Positions 34,531 through 46,320 of a DNA stretch of 64,000 nt are shown here, piece after piece. The notes under the pieces are model-generated. The model saw only the letters and a program-made list of their open reading frames with translations. It searched no databases and was not told where the DNA came from. The number at the start of each line of letters is the position of its first letter. Position 1 is the first letter of the stretch. The position numbers and the translations under genes were made by a program. The stretch comes from Helianthus annuus (taxonomy: Eukaryota > Streptophyta > Magnoliopsida > Asterales > Asteraceae): NCBI RefSeq assembly GCF_002127325.2, contig NC_035448.2:120484538-120548537 (forward strand), read 5' to 3'.

Positions 34531-36066
34531 GACCAAGTTACAGAAATACGATGTTCAACCCAAGCAGGAAAGATGGGATTTTCCCGTATGTTAGTTGATG
34601 TCAAAGTTGAGTCAAATTTGCCAGATGAAGTAGAGGTTGAATACTCTGAAAAAGATTAAGGCGTTAAAATCGATTTGTACCAGTGGTTTGTTTAATACTC
34701 TACAAGTGTGCAGCCTTTTATTTTCTTTTTAACATTTGAAGTTCACAGTTCAAGACCTTCTCTGTCGTTTCTTTCTGTTTTGGTTTTGCATACACATCCT
34801 AGAAAAGTTCTATACACTTTATTCTTGGGTTTCCGAAGGTGCAGGTGAAAAAAATATTTTAAAAAAAAAAATCTACTTAAATCGAGCTTATGGCCGACCG
34901 AATTTTCGCCGTGCCTCAACCGTAGCGCGTGGGATAACTAATTTTAAAACATTTTTTAACTTTAGGCCCACTCGCTCATTAACATTTAATTCTTATAGGA
35001 CCACTAAACATGTAAAAATGTATAGTCATTTGTCATTTAATAAGATGTGGTATGTAAATATTTTTAAAATCCGCTCGTGTTTACACACGTGTTTTACTAC
35101 TAGTATATATATAAAAGAAGAAAATGAGGCCTCAACAAAAATGTAAGATTGAGGGGTATGGTCCCATTTTCCCTACCTCCACATCACCTCAGACGGGGGT
35201 GAGTCCCTGACCTCACCGAATACTCGACCGGGGGGCGGGCGGGGTTCCCTGGCAGGGAAACCATCCACATCAGCTCCCCGCTAATGTCCCCAAGACCACG
35301 CCCACTCATCTAAGTAAAAGGACAGAAAATGTGTTTTATATATGTATCAAGCTTGTCAAACATGAAAAGTAATCAAACTATTGTTTTTATTCTTAGGTCA
35401 TTATCAAAAAATTATGCAGAAGCACCAACAAAGAGAAAGGCAGAAGCAAAGCAGGAGAGATAGTTCGGGGGTAAAAGAGAGACAACAAGATTGAAACCAA
35501 GTTCTTTCATGTTGAGCGTGCAATGACAGCAAACAACAAGATCATGATGATTGAAGCTATGTACTTCTTGAATAATTGTGAAAGTAAGAAGATTGCAAAA
35601 GCCAGGGTAGGTTCAAAATTTTCTAAATTTTTCTAGGCCTAAAGCGGATAGCAAAATTGGGGCCCTTTTTGTAAAAAAAAAAATGCTATGAATCCTATTA
35701 TTCATATATCATCTTTGTATACGCATAATTATAGATCATAAACCTCAATGTTAACAATCTCAAAGTCAAAATTACCAACATATAATATATTTTTTTTAGA
35801 ATTTGAGGCCATAGGAAAATGAAGGCCTAAAGTTCTTGCTTTATTTCACTCCCCCTTGAGCCGGCCCTGCAAAAGCCACAAAGCCAACATATTTCTAGAA
35901 AAAAAGTTAAATGTTTTTGTATATCTATATAATGGTAAGGTTCGGTTAATTTGGTTATGACACACACCAAAAACAAAACACAACCGCAATTTTTTTGTTA
36001 TGGCTTAACTAGTTGTTCGATTCAGCCTAACGAGTTCAGTTAAATTGGTCAATTTGGTTATAGTTA
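34531..36066. other. Intergenic with one exon-like fragment
   Basis: Mostly no feature. At about 35,477-35,607 a plus-strand frame reads RDNKIETKFFHVERAMTANN and KIMMIEAMYFLNNCESKKIA, ending at a possible donor AGG|GTAGGT. It looks like a stray exon, but I do not recognise the protein. GAGGCCATAGGAAAATGAAGGC and GAGCCGGCCCTGC near 35,800-35,870 look like transposon sequence. Confidence 0.35.
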
Positions 36067-36393
36067 GGGTGTAAGGGGTGCTCACCTAAGAGGTGAGTCC
36101 CCTCTCTTACGCCCAACCAATCCTCGTGTGCCACGTCAACTCCCCTCTTAAACTCTCCTAACACCCTAAATTGATGGCGGCACTCCCCTCTTAGGTGAGT
36201 TGGTTTTTATTAAAAAAAAAAAAAAGTTTTGATTGGTCCACTCATCCTCTCTCCTCCCTCTCTCCTCCCCCTCTCTTCGGTGAAGCCTCACCGGTTTCAC
36301 TCCCTCTCTGTACCTCACTGCTATGTTGGCGGTGCTTGTCCCGCTCGGCAAAAGGGGTCCCCGCTTGGTTTTCGGTGGGTACCCCGCCCACCC
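36067..36393. mobile_element. Tourist/PIF-Harbinger-like MITE
   Basis: The ends GGGTGTAAGGGGTGCTCACC and (reversed) GGGTGGGCGGGGTACCCACC are imperfect inverted repeats. TTA flanks both sides (36,064-36,066 and 36,394-36,396), the 3-bp duplication of this superfamily. Confidence 0.55.
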
Positions 36394-36680
36394 TTAGATT
36401 AATTCGATTATATAAACCACACATAGTTAGATATTATTAGATATATAAAATAAATGCACAAAAATTATAAACAAATAAACAACTCTAAATGTCGTCAAGG
36501 GTGGACCTAAGCTTTGGCTTGGGTGGGCGGGTGCTCCCTTGAATTTCTTTTTTGTGTATTTTCGAGGTAAAAATCCCGACTACACCTTTTGAAAATTTGG
36601 TTGAACCCTTCGTTCGCACCCTAGAAAATAATTCTGGGTCCGAAACTGAATGTAAAAAAAAAAAAAACTCTAAACAATAA

Positions 36681-37099
36681 GAGTAAACTGTCATTTTGGT
36701 CCCTGTAGTTTGGTCACTTCTGCCACTTTAGTCCAAAACTCAAACCTTTTGCATCTGGGTCCCTGTGGTTTCAGTTTTATTGCCATTTTGGTCCAAAAAT
36801 GAAATCAGATCATATTTGTCTTATAAAATTCTGCTATTTTGTCATTTTCCACAGGGGCAAAATGGTCATTTCTTTTTTATAAATAAATACCAGATTTTAT
36901 AAGAAAAATATGATCTGATTTACCCCTGAGGAAAAAGGACAAAATTGCAGGATTTTATAAAACAAATATGACCTGATTTCATTTTTTGATCAAAATAGCA
37001 ATAAAACTGAAACCACAGGGACCCAGATGCAAAAGGTTTGAGTTTTAGACTAAAATGGTAAAATGACCAAAACTCAGGGACCAAAATGACAGTTTACTC
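36681..37099. mobile_element. Mutator-type palindromic MITE with 9-bp target duplication
   Basis: It starts GAGTAAACTGTCATTTTGG and ends with the reverse complement, CCAAAATGACAGTTTACTC. Inverted similarity runs through much of the 419 bp. The duplication AAACAATAA (36,672-36,680 and 37,100-37,108) is perfect and 9 bp long, as for MULEs. A relative lies in a KUP7-like intron at 42,151. Confidence 0.88.
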
Positions 37100-37208
37100 A
37101 AACAATAAACTAGCACTAGTAAATGCAACATTAAAGCTTGTTATATTGTTGGTGGTCCTTTGGATGTCTCCATCACCTCCTCACTTTCATCTTCTCCATT
37201 AAGGCCTA

Positions 37209-37518
37209 GGGGCGGTGCGTTAATATAACACGTGATAGATATATAACGCGTTGAACATCACAAAATCTCACCCCCACCTCCAAGTATAACGCGTGATACA
37301 ATCACGCAATCCGATTTCGTTATTTTTTCAACGCCGTGATGATTTATTTTGTGAGGGTAGTTGTTGGTTGGAGGGAAATTGTTGGGTGTGGTGGTGAGTG
37401 ATGACCACCTCCACTAAAAAAAGGTTGTGAGTGATGGAAAAATGATTGCTGACATGACGGAACATGATTGGATATTGTGAGTAATGAAATTTTATCACTA
37501 GTGACCACCCCCTCCCCT
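37209..37518. mobile_element. MITE related to the element at 46,840
   Basis: GGGCGGTGCG at left and CCACCCCCTCCCC at right form rough inverted ends. The interior shares ACGCGTGATA and ATCACGC words and TGAGTGATG stretches with 46,840-47,138. The edges are CTA and TTA, so the duplication is decayed. Confidence 0.45.
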
Positions 37519-37901
37519 TATACTTTTATCGTTGTGGCTACCACGATCACAAATATCTATTCTTTGCAATAAATTCACATACCACAAATTATAGACTAAA
37601 CATAGAAATCGATAAGGACCAAGGTTTGTTTCCATCATTTAACACATTTTTTTTATTAGTTTCTATCTTATTAAGATATTTAAAAAAAGTAGTTGAAGTA
37701 CAATTTATTTAATATTCCTAACACGAGTTGTAATTTACAAAATATTAAACTTATCGTATGACAACACTTGTACCATGATACATTGATCTAAAATAACTTT
37801 GATGATAGATTAACATAACATTATCATCATAAAAAACCCTATGCATTCTCATTTTACAGGTAAAAGTTCATCGACTATATTTTGGTATATTAAATACACC
37901 A

Positions 37902-38296
37902 GGGTGGGAGTTGACTACAAAGTCCATTTTTCCTACAAAGTGTAAAAAGTCATGAAACACCATAATGTCAACCATAATACACACTCAAAACCCACAAATA
38001 ACAAAGTGAAGATTACTAAAACGCCATATTTGTGGGTTTTGTGTTGTGTTTTGGATGAAAAAGTTTTGTTTATCGAATGACTAACATTAATGTGTTTTAT
38101 GTTGATTATCATGTTTTGTTTTATTATCATAGTTCTACGATGGTGTGTTTGAAGTTTTTATGGACTGTTTGAGCTTAGATATCGTGTTTTAGTGATCTTC
38201 ACTCTGTTATTTGTGGGTTTTGGGTGTGTTTTATGGCTGAAATTATAGTTTTTATGACTTTGTAGAAAAAATGGACTTTGTAGCTGAACCCCACCC
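37902..38296. mobile_element. Foldback MITE with ACACCA direct repeats
   Basis: Left GGGTGGGAGTTGACTACAAA then GTCCATTTTT is mirrored at right by AAAAATGGAC then TTTGTAGCTGAACCCCACCC. Inner parts also pair (AACCCACAAATAACA / TGTTATTTGTGGGTT). ACACCA flanks both sides (37,896-37,901 and 38,297-38,302). The superfamily is not clear. Confidence 0.7.
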
Positions 38297-38547
38297 ACAC
38301 CAAACTGCTTAAATGCGAGTATATACGAAATTCAAAATAAAAGTTTCAGTTTATCTTTTTTTACACTGAACGTTTAGCTGATTTAGTTATCCTTAAATAC
38401 GTAAAAGTTTAGTTTTAAGTGCGTAAAACACTAACATACACATATTTAACGTCTACATAGACTTTACACATGTAATTACTCTGCTACTAGTTGTTCGCTA
38501 ATTACAAGTTCATCGACTTTAATATATCAAAATTAGATTCTAAATCC

Positions 38548-38892
38548 CTTCACTTGTGGCATAGTGGTAGGAGACTTGGGTTTTTCAATAAAGACTCAAG
38601 TTCAATTCCCACTTGTGTCATATTGGGGTGGGTATTAGGCAATGATGGTGACAAATCCACCGAGGAGGGTTCGATCCTGAGCCACACCCCGGTTTTCATA
38701 CGGCTGTTACTTCAGCGAGGCTTCTCGTGTGGAGGCATTACGGTTTCTGGGGGAACGCCGTAACAAAGTCTGACTAAACCAGCGCGAGACCGGTTAAGAC
38801 AACGTAGTCTGTGCAGATCTTGGCTATGATCGCCATTTAGGCAATGTAACATTGGGTCACTAAAAAAGAAAGTCACCATTAAAAAAATAGAT
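38548..38892 (+). mobile_element. tRNA-derived SINE
   Basis: An A box TGGCATAGTGG (38,557-38,567) and a B box AGTTCAATTCC (38,599-38,609) are spaced about 32 bp, as in RNA polymerase III promoters of tRNA-derived SINEs. A second B-box-like GGTTCGATCCTG sits at about 38,667. The tail is A-rich (CACTAAAAAAGAAAG ... TTAAAAAAATAG). The body has no ORF. The exact ends are uncertain. Confidence 0.65.
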
Positions 38893-38948
38893 TTTTTAAC
38901 GAATCCTTTACAAAAATAAAAATATTAAGAAAATTTGCTCACTAAAAG

Positions 38949-39187
38949 TAGGGATGACAATTAAACCCGAACCCGCTGGGTAAATCCGAAACATTTGGGA
39001 CGGGTTTAGGGTCGGTTAATCGGGTTTGGGACGGATTTGGGAATAGTTTTTATTTTTTTTTTTTGCGGGTTTAGGACGGGTTTGGGATTTAGTGATATAC
39101 CCGTTTACCCGACCCAATTACCCGATAAAGAGTACTCGTTTACCCGATTGTATACCCGATATAATTTCTTTTATATTATTAAATATG

Positions 39188-39257
<70 letters not shown>

Positions 39258-39570
39258 ACATTCATTTTTTACACATATAGGTATTCTATTCCGTATACAT
39301 TGTAGTTATTTGATATATATTTTTTTAGTGACAATACAAAATGTAACCGGTTAGTAGTTACCCGATAAATACCTAATGGGTTATGAGATGAGTATACCCA
39401 ACGAATAATCTTTTTAAATTAACAGGTTTACCCGAAACTCACGGGTATACCCGATACCCGAAGGGTATTTACCCGCTAGAAAACCGACGGGTTTGGGACA
39501 AGCTTATCTAACCGGGTTTGGGTTTGAGATTACCTAAACCCGTCCCAAACCCGACCCATTTCCATCCCTA
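38949..39570. mobile_element. hAT-type non-autonomous element upstream of the KUP7-like gene
   Basis: TAGGGATGACAATTAAACCC at left and TTTCCATCCCTA at right are inverted ends. The 8-bp duplication ACTAAAAG (38,941-38,948 and 39,571-39,578) is perfect. The interior is built of ACCCGA / TCGGGT words and has a (TA)n run at about 39,190-39,254. Its right end is 216 bp from the KUP7-like start codon. Confidence 0.9.
39190..39254. repeat. (TA)n microsatellite
   Basis: An uninterrupted TA run of over 60 bp inside the hAT-type element. Confidence 0.95.
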
Positions 39571-39785
39571 ACTAAAAGCATGTTTTGACAACCGTCCAAA
39601 CTAACACAAACTTAATCAACAAGATTTTATCCACTCACAACAACGCACATCATCACAATTACAACACTAAATTAGGGTTTATAAACCGTAATCCACACCT
39701 CAGCTCCACCATTCCAACAATAATGGAGCCACAACTGTTCAATCATCCTCATTGAATTCAAATTCAACACGATCAAACCTACAAT

Positions 39786-42700
39786 ATGGCAGAAGAAGGC
39801 GGATCCAGTAAGAACAATGGAGGATTAACTTCAGTGGACTCAGTTGACTCCTTCCGTTGGGTTTTTCAAGACGCAGATGATTCAGATTCAGAGATTGATA
39901 TTAATAATGATGTGCAGCAGGAGGATTTGCCGTTGCGAAACGGTGTGGAGTCCGAGGATGAAGATAATGTGGAGTATAGGCTTATTCGGACTGGACCGAG
40001 GGTTGACTCGTTGGATGTGGAGACTCTTGAGGTTTCTGGTGCTCAACGGATTGATTTGGAGGTATGGTTACTATTGATTGTGTCTGATTTAGGTAATTTT
40101 AGGTTGTGTTGCCCTAATTTGGTGTGGAATTGTTGTTGTAGTTGAAGAATTGTTAGTTAAAATGTTGGAAACTTGTCCGAAATCTAGGGATGAGAAATTG
40201 GAATATGAAGAGTTAGATGATTTGTGACTGAGTATTTTAGCTATTTAGGTGGTTTGAATGTTTATTTATTTTGGTGGATTGAATGTAAAACAATTTCTTG
40301 AATTTTCGACAGTCGCTATTTATCGCTATTCGCTATGTAGCATATAGGTGCCTTGTCGCTATTTCTCGCTATTCGCTACGTAGCATATAGGTGCCTTATC
40401 GCTATTCGCTACGTAGCATATAGGTGCCTTGTCGCTAATTTGTCGCTATTCACTATCGACAGCTATGGTACTGTACCGGTGGTACTGAGAATATCAAAAC
40501 TGAAAATGAGTAAAAACGCAAACCTAATACTGTACCGATTATGGCGGTACGGTACCGGTAGCGTAAAATTACTGAAGTATACGGAAACTGACTAGTGCCG
40601 AAACTTAAAACGCCAGGGATGAGATCATTACCGTACTGGTACGGAAAATACCAAAACCGAAAATGAGTAAAAATGCAAACGGAATGCTGTACCGATTATG
40701 GCGGTACGGTACCGGTAGTGTAAAATTACTGAAATATATGGAAACTGACTAGTGCCGAATATGAAAACACTGAGATGAGATCGGTACGGAAATTCCGAAA
40801 AAATGAGTAAAAACGCAAAATACCATACCGATTATGGCGGTATGGTACCGGTAGTGCTAAATTACCGAGAAATACGGAAACTGGCTAGTGTCGAAATGGT
40901 AAACCATAAAATTGAATACTGGTACTGATGTTGTTTGGTCGGTGTTGGTTTGGTATGTGGTATCGGGACGGTACTGGTACTTGGTAAAAAATGGTCATCC
41001 CTATGTTTTTTTACTCATGAACATGATATGTATGCAACTATGGAATGTATGATGAAGGTCTTTCTTTCTAATTACAATGATGTATTTGCAGGATGTTTCT
41101 TTTAGGAAAAGCATTCAACTGGCCTTTTAAACACTAGGGTAGTAGTGTTGATCGTACCTTATTTAACTAAACTAGATTGTTATGCCTCAATTTGGTGTAG
41201 AAATGTAGCTGTAGTTTAATAATTGTTAATTTGAGTACTTAAAGTGTTTAAATGTTACTAACAGTTTAGAAATTGGAACTATTCTCTCTTAAACATGATG
41301 TGTACTCAATTGTATTTGCAGGATATAACTTTTAGCAAAAGCATTAAACTGGCTTTTCAAACACTAGGGGTAGTTTTTGGGGATGTTGGAACAAGTCCAC
41401 TATATACTTTCAATGTGATGTTCAATAAGGCTCCAATTGAGGGGAATGAAGATATTATTGGTGCTCTATCTCTCGTTATATATACACTCATTTTGATTCC
41501 ACTGATCAAGTATGCCCTCATAGTTCTTTTGGCAAATGACGACGGTGAAGGTAAGTTTTAATGTTAGTTCGTTTATACGTTGCGTCTGTCCCTGCAAAAA
41601 GATGGCCGTTTAACTTAGACGGTGTTTGGTTTTATCATTTATGGTATGTATGCTGCAGGTGGTACATTTGCTTTATACTCACTTATATGTAGGCATGCTA
41701 AGGTTAGTCTACTCCCAAATCAGCTTGCTTCTGATACACGTATATCAAGCTTCAAGTTGAAGGTTCCATCTGCAGAACTTGAGAGGTCGTTGAGAATAAA
41801 GGAGCGTCTTGAAGCTTCTTTAGGGCTGAAAAAGCTTCTTTTGATGTTGGTCCTTGCTGGTACTTCCATGGTGATAGCTGACGGGGTTGTTACGCCTGCA
41901 ATGTCAGGTTTCTAGTAATTTCCTTAATTCGTTCGCCCTACCTTTTGTTGATTTTGATACACATAATGTTAAACGATATCAAGGGTATGTTGTTTTTGTT
42001 GCGGAATTTTCGAGAGGAATTCAATGTTATCTAATTATTTTGGTTGTACAGTCATGTCCGCCGTTCGTGGTCTCAAGCTTGGAGTTCCTATGGTTGAGGA
42101 AGGTGATATGAAACTAAAACTAATCCTTGTTAGCCCAATAATAAATAGTTGAGTAAAATGCCAATTTCGTCCCTGAGGTTTGACGGTTTGGCGACTTTCG
42201 TTCAAAGGTTTGTTTTCCGCATCTGGATCCAAAAGGTTTGAAATCTTGCCATTTTTATCTAGCTCGTCAACTCCATCCATTTTACATAAATTGAAAAAGA
42301 CTGAAATATCCTTTAAGTTAACAGAAAAGACGGAAATACCCCTGATTTAACAGAGAAGAATGGATGGAGTTAACGAGCCGGACAGAATGACAAGATTTCA
42401 AACCTTTTGGATCCTGATGCGGAAAAACAAACATTTGGACGAAAGTCGCAGAACTGGCCAAACCTCAGGACGAAAATGGCATTTTACCTCAAATAGTTAT
42501 TTATTATGTCAAGATTCTATAGTTATGCTTTCTGATCTATATTAATGTTTGTTCACGTTCCTTTGGGTTGAGGATACCAAGATATTTTTTTGACCAGTCA
42601 TTTCATATTTTCTTTTATGTGTGTAATGCAGATCATGTGGTGATGATTTCAGTTGCATATCTTATTGTTTTGTTCAGTGTACAAAGAATTGGAACAAGTA

Positions 42701-45700
42701 AGATTGGGCTTGCTATTGGGCCAGCCTTATTTCTATGGTTTTGCTCCCTTGGGGGAATTGGCATCTACAACCTTGTGAAACATGACAGCAGTGTATTGAA
42801 GGCGTTTAATCCTGTTCACATTTATTACTATTTCAAGAGGGACTCAGCTAAGGCATTGTATTCTCTGGGAGGATGTCTTCTGTGTGCAACCGGTAAGCGC
42901 TTATGCTAAATGTTTTAACATTAGCTCATCACGTGTCTTATATGCAAATAATAATGCAGATAAGTTTGTACAAAACAAATGTATAAAGCATAACACCAAA
43001 TTTCAAATAAAACCTCTGAATACACTCTGTGCTCCACAGTTATAATTTTGTAGTTATACCGTATAAGATTGTAAAACAAAATATCTCATGTTCTATACAA
43101 AAATATGTTTTACATTGTAATTTTTGTAGCGCTTACAAGAGCAATATAAAGTTGAGTCTGATTTTTTTATGATTTTATTTCTCTTTCAACTCACGAATAG
43201 GCTGAAACTTTTTTTTTTTTAATTCTTTTATCCTTTATTCCTTTCTTTTCACTTCTTCTCTTATTATTAATTGAAAAGATAAATTCAAGGCAAGGCAAGC
43301 AACTGAGATGAATAACTGCAGTTAGCTACTTAGCTTTAAGCTGGTTTATGTAACTATTATTAAAGCCTTTATTTCTTTTCTGCTGGTATACTTCAGGTTC
43401 AGAAGCAATGTTTGCAGATCTTTGCTATTTTTCTGTAGGAGCTATCCAGGTATTGCAAATATTTTCTTTCAATGCAAACGTTTTTTCTTTCTATTGCTTC
43501 ATCTGAATTACTTTAGATGGAATCTGTATTTTGCAGCTTATTTTTGCTTTCCTTGTACTTCCGTGCCTTCTGTTGGGTTACTTGGGTCAAGCTGCCTATC
43601 TCATGAATAACAACGGTCATGCACATCAAACTTTCTTTTCTTCTATCCCAAGTGAGCCTCCTTTTTTGTTTTCGCCAGCCTGGCACACATCAACTTCATT
43701 TATTTTTCTCTTATACAGTTATACTGATTGTGTAGCCCCCTTGATTGTTAATATTAGAAACGAAATGTTAGAGGTGGCACAGCTATAAAAATTTTTAGTT
43801 AACCCGTTTGACCCGTTAGAGAGAAAACTGTTGGTGCATAACTGCATATTTGTGTGTCCGTTACTGTGCGAATAGGCTAGATAGATTGTGTGTTGTGTAT
43901 GTAGATAGTTAATGCATGAGTTCAGTCAACGCATGAGTGTTGCGGTTGACTTGTAGCCATACGTTGTGTGATGTACAACGTAGGAGCCATACGTATTAGA
44001 ATGTCAACGCATGAGTCATGCGTTGATAGTGTGAAGTTTTAGAATGAGAGGAGATCGAACACTCTTGTTCTCTCCCTGAGCTTAAACGATATAAACTCTT
44101 TTGGTATGAATAAGTTGTGATGACTAAATGTTATGCTGCCAAAGTTTCTACCACTAATCCGTAGGATCGCGATCCGTTTCACGTTTTTTAAACATAAACA
44201 TAACCTCAATCAACCCATTTATAAATTAGTGAGTTGAAGTTTTCACCTCTTTAAGCTTAGCTTGCTAGAGAAAGTCATTGCTAATACTTGTAATTTTTTT
44301 TGTGTTTGGCTGCCTGCAGATGAAATTTTTTGGCCGATGTATCTAATTGCCAATATTGCAGCATTGATTGCTAGTAGAACAATGACAACAGCAACCTTTT
44401 CCTGTGTCAAACAGTCAATAGCACTTGGCTGTTTTCCTCGCCTTAAAATCATACATACTTCTCGCAAATTCATGGGTCAGATTTATATTCCAGTTATGAA
44501 CTGGTTCCTCCTCGCCTCTGCTCTTCTTCTTGTCTGCTTTATTGCAAACACTGAAGAGATCGGAAATGCATACGGTACTCCTTCCTCTTTTTATTCTTCA
44601 TTTGCAAACAATTATTTAATATCGTTAACTGTTTGTCTAATGTTGATTTGTATTTCAAATACAGGCATTGCTGAGGTTGGTGTGATGATGATGACTACTA
44701 TCTTAGTAATCCTTGTAATGCTTCTTATATGGCAGACAAACATCATTCTTGTTCTGTTATTTTCCACCGTTTTTCTCGGGTTAGAGGTTATATTCTTTTC
44801 ATCAGTTTTACGAGGCATTAGAGATGGAAGCTGGCTCATATTGGTGTTCGCGATGGTTGCATATTTCATCATGTACATATGGAATTACGGTAGCAAGCTC
44901 AAATATGAAACAGAAGTCAAGAAAAAGATGTCAATGGATATAATGCGCCAATTAGGTAGCAATCTTGGAACTGTTAGAGCTCCTGGCATTGGATTGCTTT
45001 ACAACGAGCTGGCAAAAGGCGTGCCGACGATATTTGGACAATTTCTTGCCACTCTTCCAGCTATCCATTCGATGATTGTTTTTGTGTGCATTAAAAATGT
45101 ACCTGTTCCTTTTGTGCCTCCGAGTGAGAGATTCTTGTTCCGAAGGGTTTGCCCTAGAAGCTACCACATATTTCGCTGTATTGCCAGGTAATTTATCTTT
45201 CTTTCAAGTTTGTATTAAGAGATTTAGTAATCCAATACCTGAGTTTAACATACGGATTCTTAAAGATATGGCTACAAGGATGTCCATAGGGAGAATCACC
45301 AGTTATTTGAGCAACTTTTGATCGAAAGCCTTGAGAAGTTCATTCGCCGAGAAGCAAAAGAAAGATCATTAGAAAGTGACGGGGATGACGATACCGATTC
45401 CGAAGATGAATCCTCACGTGTTCTACGAGATCTAAACGGGACCGTCTATTCACTTGGTGCCCCTCTCTTATCCAAATACAAAAGCAAAACAACCACTAAA
45501 CGCCCCGTAATCTCAGAAGCAAGCACCTCACACGAGCCCCCAAAGGACTCTACCAACCCTGGTCAAGACAAGAGCCTTGAAAACGAGCTAACACTCCTAC
45601 ATATAGCCAAGGAATCAGGGGTGGTTTATCTTCTCGGTCATGTATCCATCAGGGCGCGGAAAGACTCGTGTTTCACTAAAAAATTGGCCATTAATTATTT

Positions 45701-45797
45701 TTACGCCTTTTTGAGGAAAAATTGTCGGAGGGGGATTGCCACTCTGAGTGTTCCGCACACTCGTTTGTTGGAAGTGGCCATCACACATATGGTTTGA
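39786..45797 (+). CDS. KUP7: KUP/HAK/KT potassium transporter, KUP7-like
   Basis: The exons are 39786-40061, 41322-41550, 41659-41907, 42052-42102, 42632-42892, 43397-43449, 43537-43651, 44320-44574, 44665-45187 and 45266-45797. All are GT-AG and in phase: 2544 nt, 847 aa. The N-terminus is acidic and cytosolic ([16 protein letters not shown]). The first membrane segment carries the family motif [16 protein letters not shown]. Further marks are [88 protein letters not shown], and [20 protein letters not shown] at the start of the cytosolic tail. The tail has [17 protein letters not shown] and ends THMV. About 12 membrane segments are expected. The family moves potassium (with protons in some members) at the plasma membrane or tonoplast. 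Length and tail fit the KUP7 branch (858 aa in Arabidopsis, from memory). It looks intact. Confidence 0.93.
40310..40910. repeat. Two tandem repeats in intron 1 of the KUP7-like gene
   Basis: At 40,310-40,460 the unit TCGCTATTCGCTACGTAGCA, then TATAGGTGCCTT, is repeated about three times. At 40,470-40,910 a unit with ACCGATTATGGCGGTACGGT and AAACTGACTAGTGCCGAA is repeated three times. Neither has coding frames. Confidence 0.8.
41075..41145 (+). pseudogene. Decayed duplicate of the exon 2 acceptor and start in intron 1 of the KUP7-like gene
   Basis: GTATTTGCAGGATGTTTCTT then TTAGGAAAAGCATTCAACTG and GCCTTTTAAACACTAGG closely match the real exon 2 boundary at 41,311-41,375 (GTATTTGCAG|GATATAACTT then TTAGCAAAAGCATTAAACTG). 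The acceptor AG is kept, but the copy has TTTTAAAC in place of TTTCAAAC and drops out after about 60 bp. Confidence 0.8.
42151..42490. mobile_element. Mutator-type MITE in intron 4 of the KUP7-like gene
   Basis: The ends GAGTAAAATGCCAATTTCG and CGAAAATGGCATTTTACCTC are inverted; inner CCTGAGGTTTG / CAAACCTCAGG also pair. AAATAGTT flanks both sides (42,143-42,150 and 42,491-42,498). It is the same family as the element at 36,681. Confidence 0.85.
43830..44215. other. Repeat-like insert in intron 7 of the KUP7-like gene
   Basis: TGTTGGTGCATAACTGC has the look of an LTR start. CAACGCATGAGT(G/C)(T/A)TG occurs twice. No clear second end or duplication was found, so it is not assigned. Confidence 0.35.
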
Positions 45798-46320
45798 GCT
45801 GTGCTGCTATATGGTGTGGTGCGGGCTTGTGCCAACAAGGTGGAACCAATGACCGGCGGTTTTGCAGTTTCGGTTGTGCAGGTTTTGGACTATACAGAAT
45901 TGTTGTGGATTGTTTGTACATTCAATTCATATGTTGTATGTTTTAACATTTGTGTAAATGAAGTGAAAGCATAGGGTAAAGAAATGAGTTGTTTTTCATA
46001 CTAGTATTGTTCTGCTTGTTTTAGTTGTGTGTCGATAGCCTACGTCTTTCATTTATGTATGAAATTCAGATTCCATTCTTAAGAATAAACATGTTTGTTA
46101 CATGTTTTTAATTGTTATCATATTTATTGATGCAAATTTCATTTCATTGTTATTTAATTACGAACTATTTTATGACTTAAGATGGTTGGACTACATCAAG
46201 CAACAACTATAATAAGATCAGGTGTTATCTTTCATGGCTAATTTTTCTTTCTTCTCAAGGTACAATAATCAATCATTTGATGATAATACAAAGAGAACTA
46301 AATTATACGGCACAGAGGCT
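45798..46320 (+). other. 3' UTR and downstream region of the KUP7-like gene
   Basis: AATAAA at about 46,084 (AAGAATAAACATG) is the best polyadenylation signal, giving a 3' UTR of roughly 300 nt. No other feature is seen up to 46,320. Confidence 0.5.

Noticed and set aside
38548..38620. A true tRNA gene
   Set aside because: A and B boxes are present, but no cloverleaf could be drawn and the body continues as a SINE with an A-rich tail.
41887..42111. ORF across the end of exon 3 and intron 3
   Set aside because: It reads through a GT-AG intron in the wrong frame; the spliced product restores the KUP family sequence.
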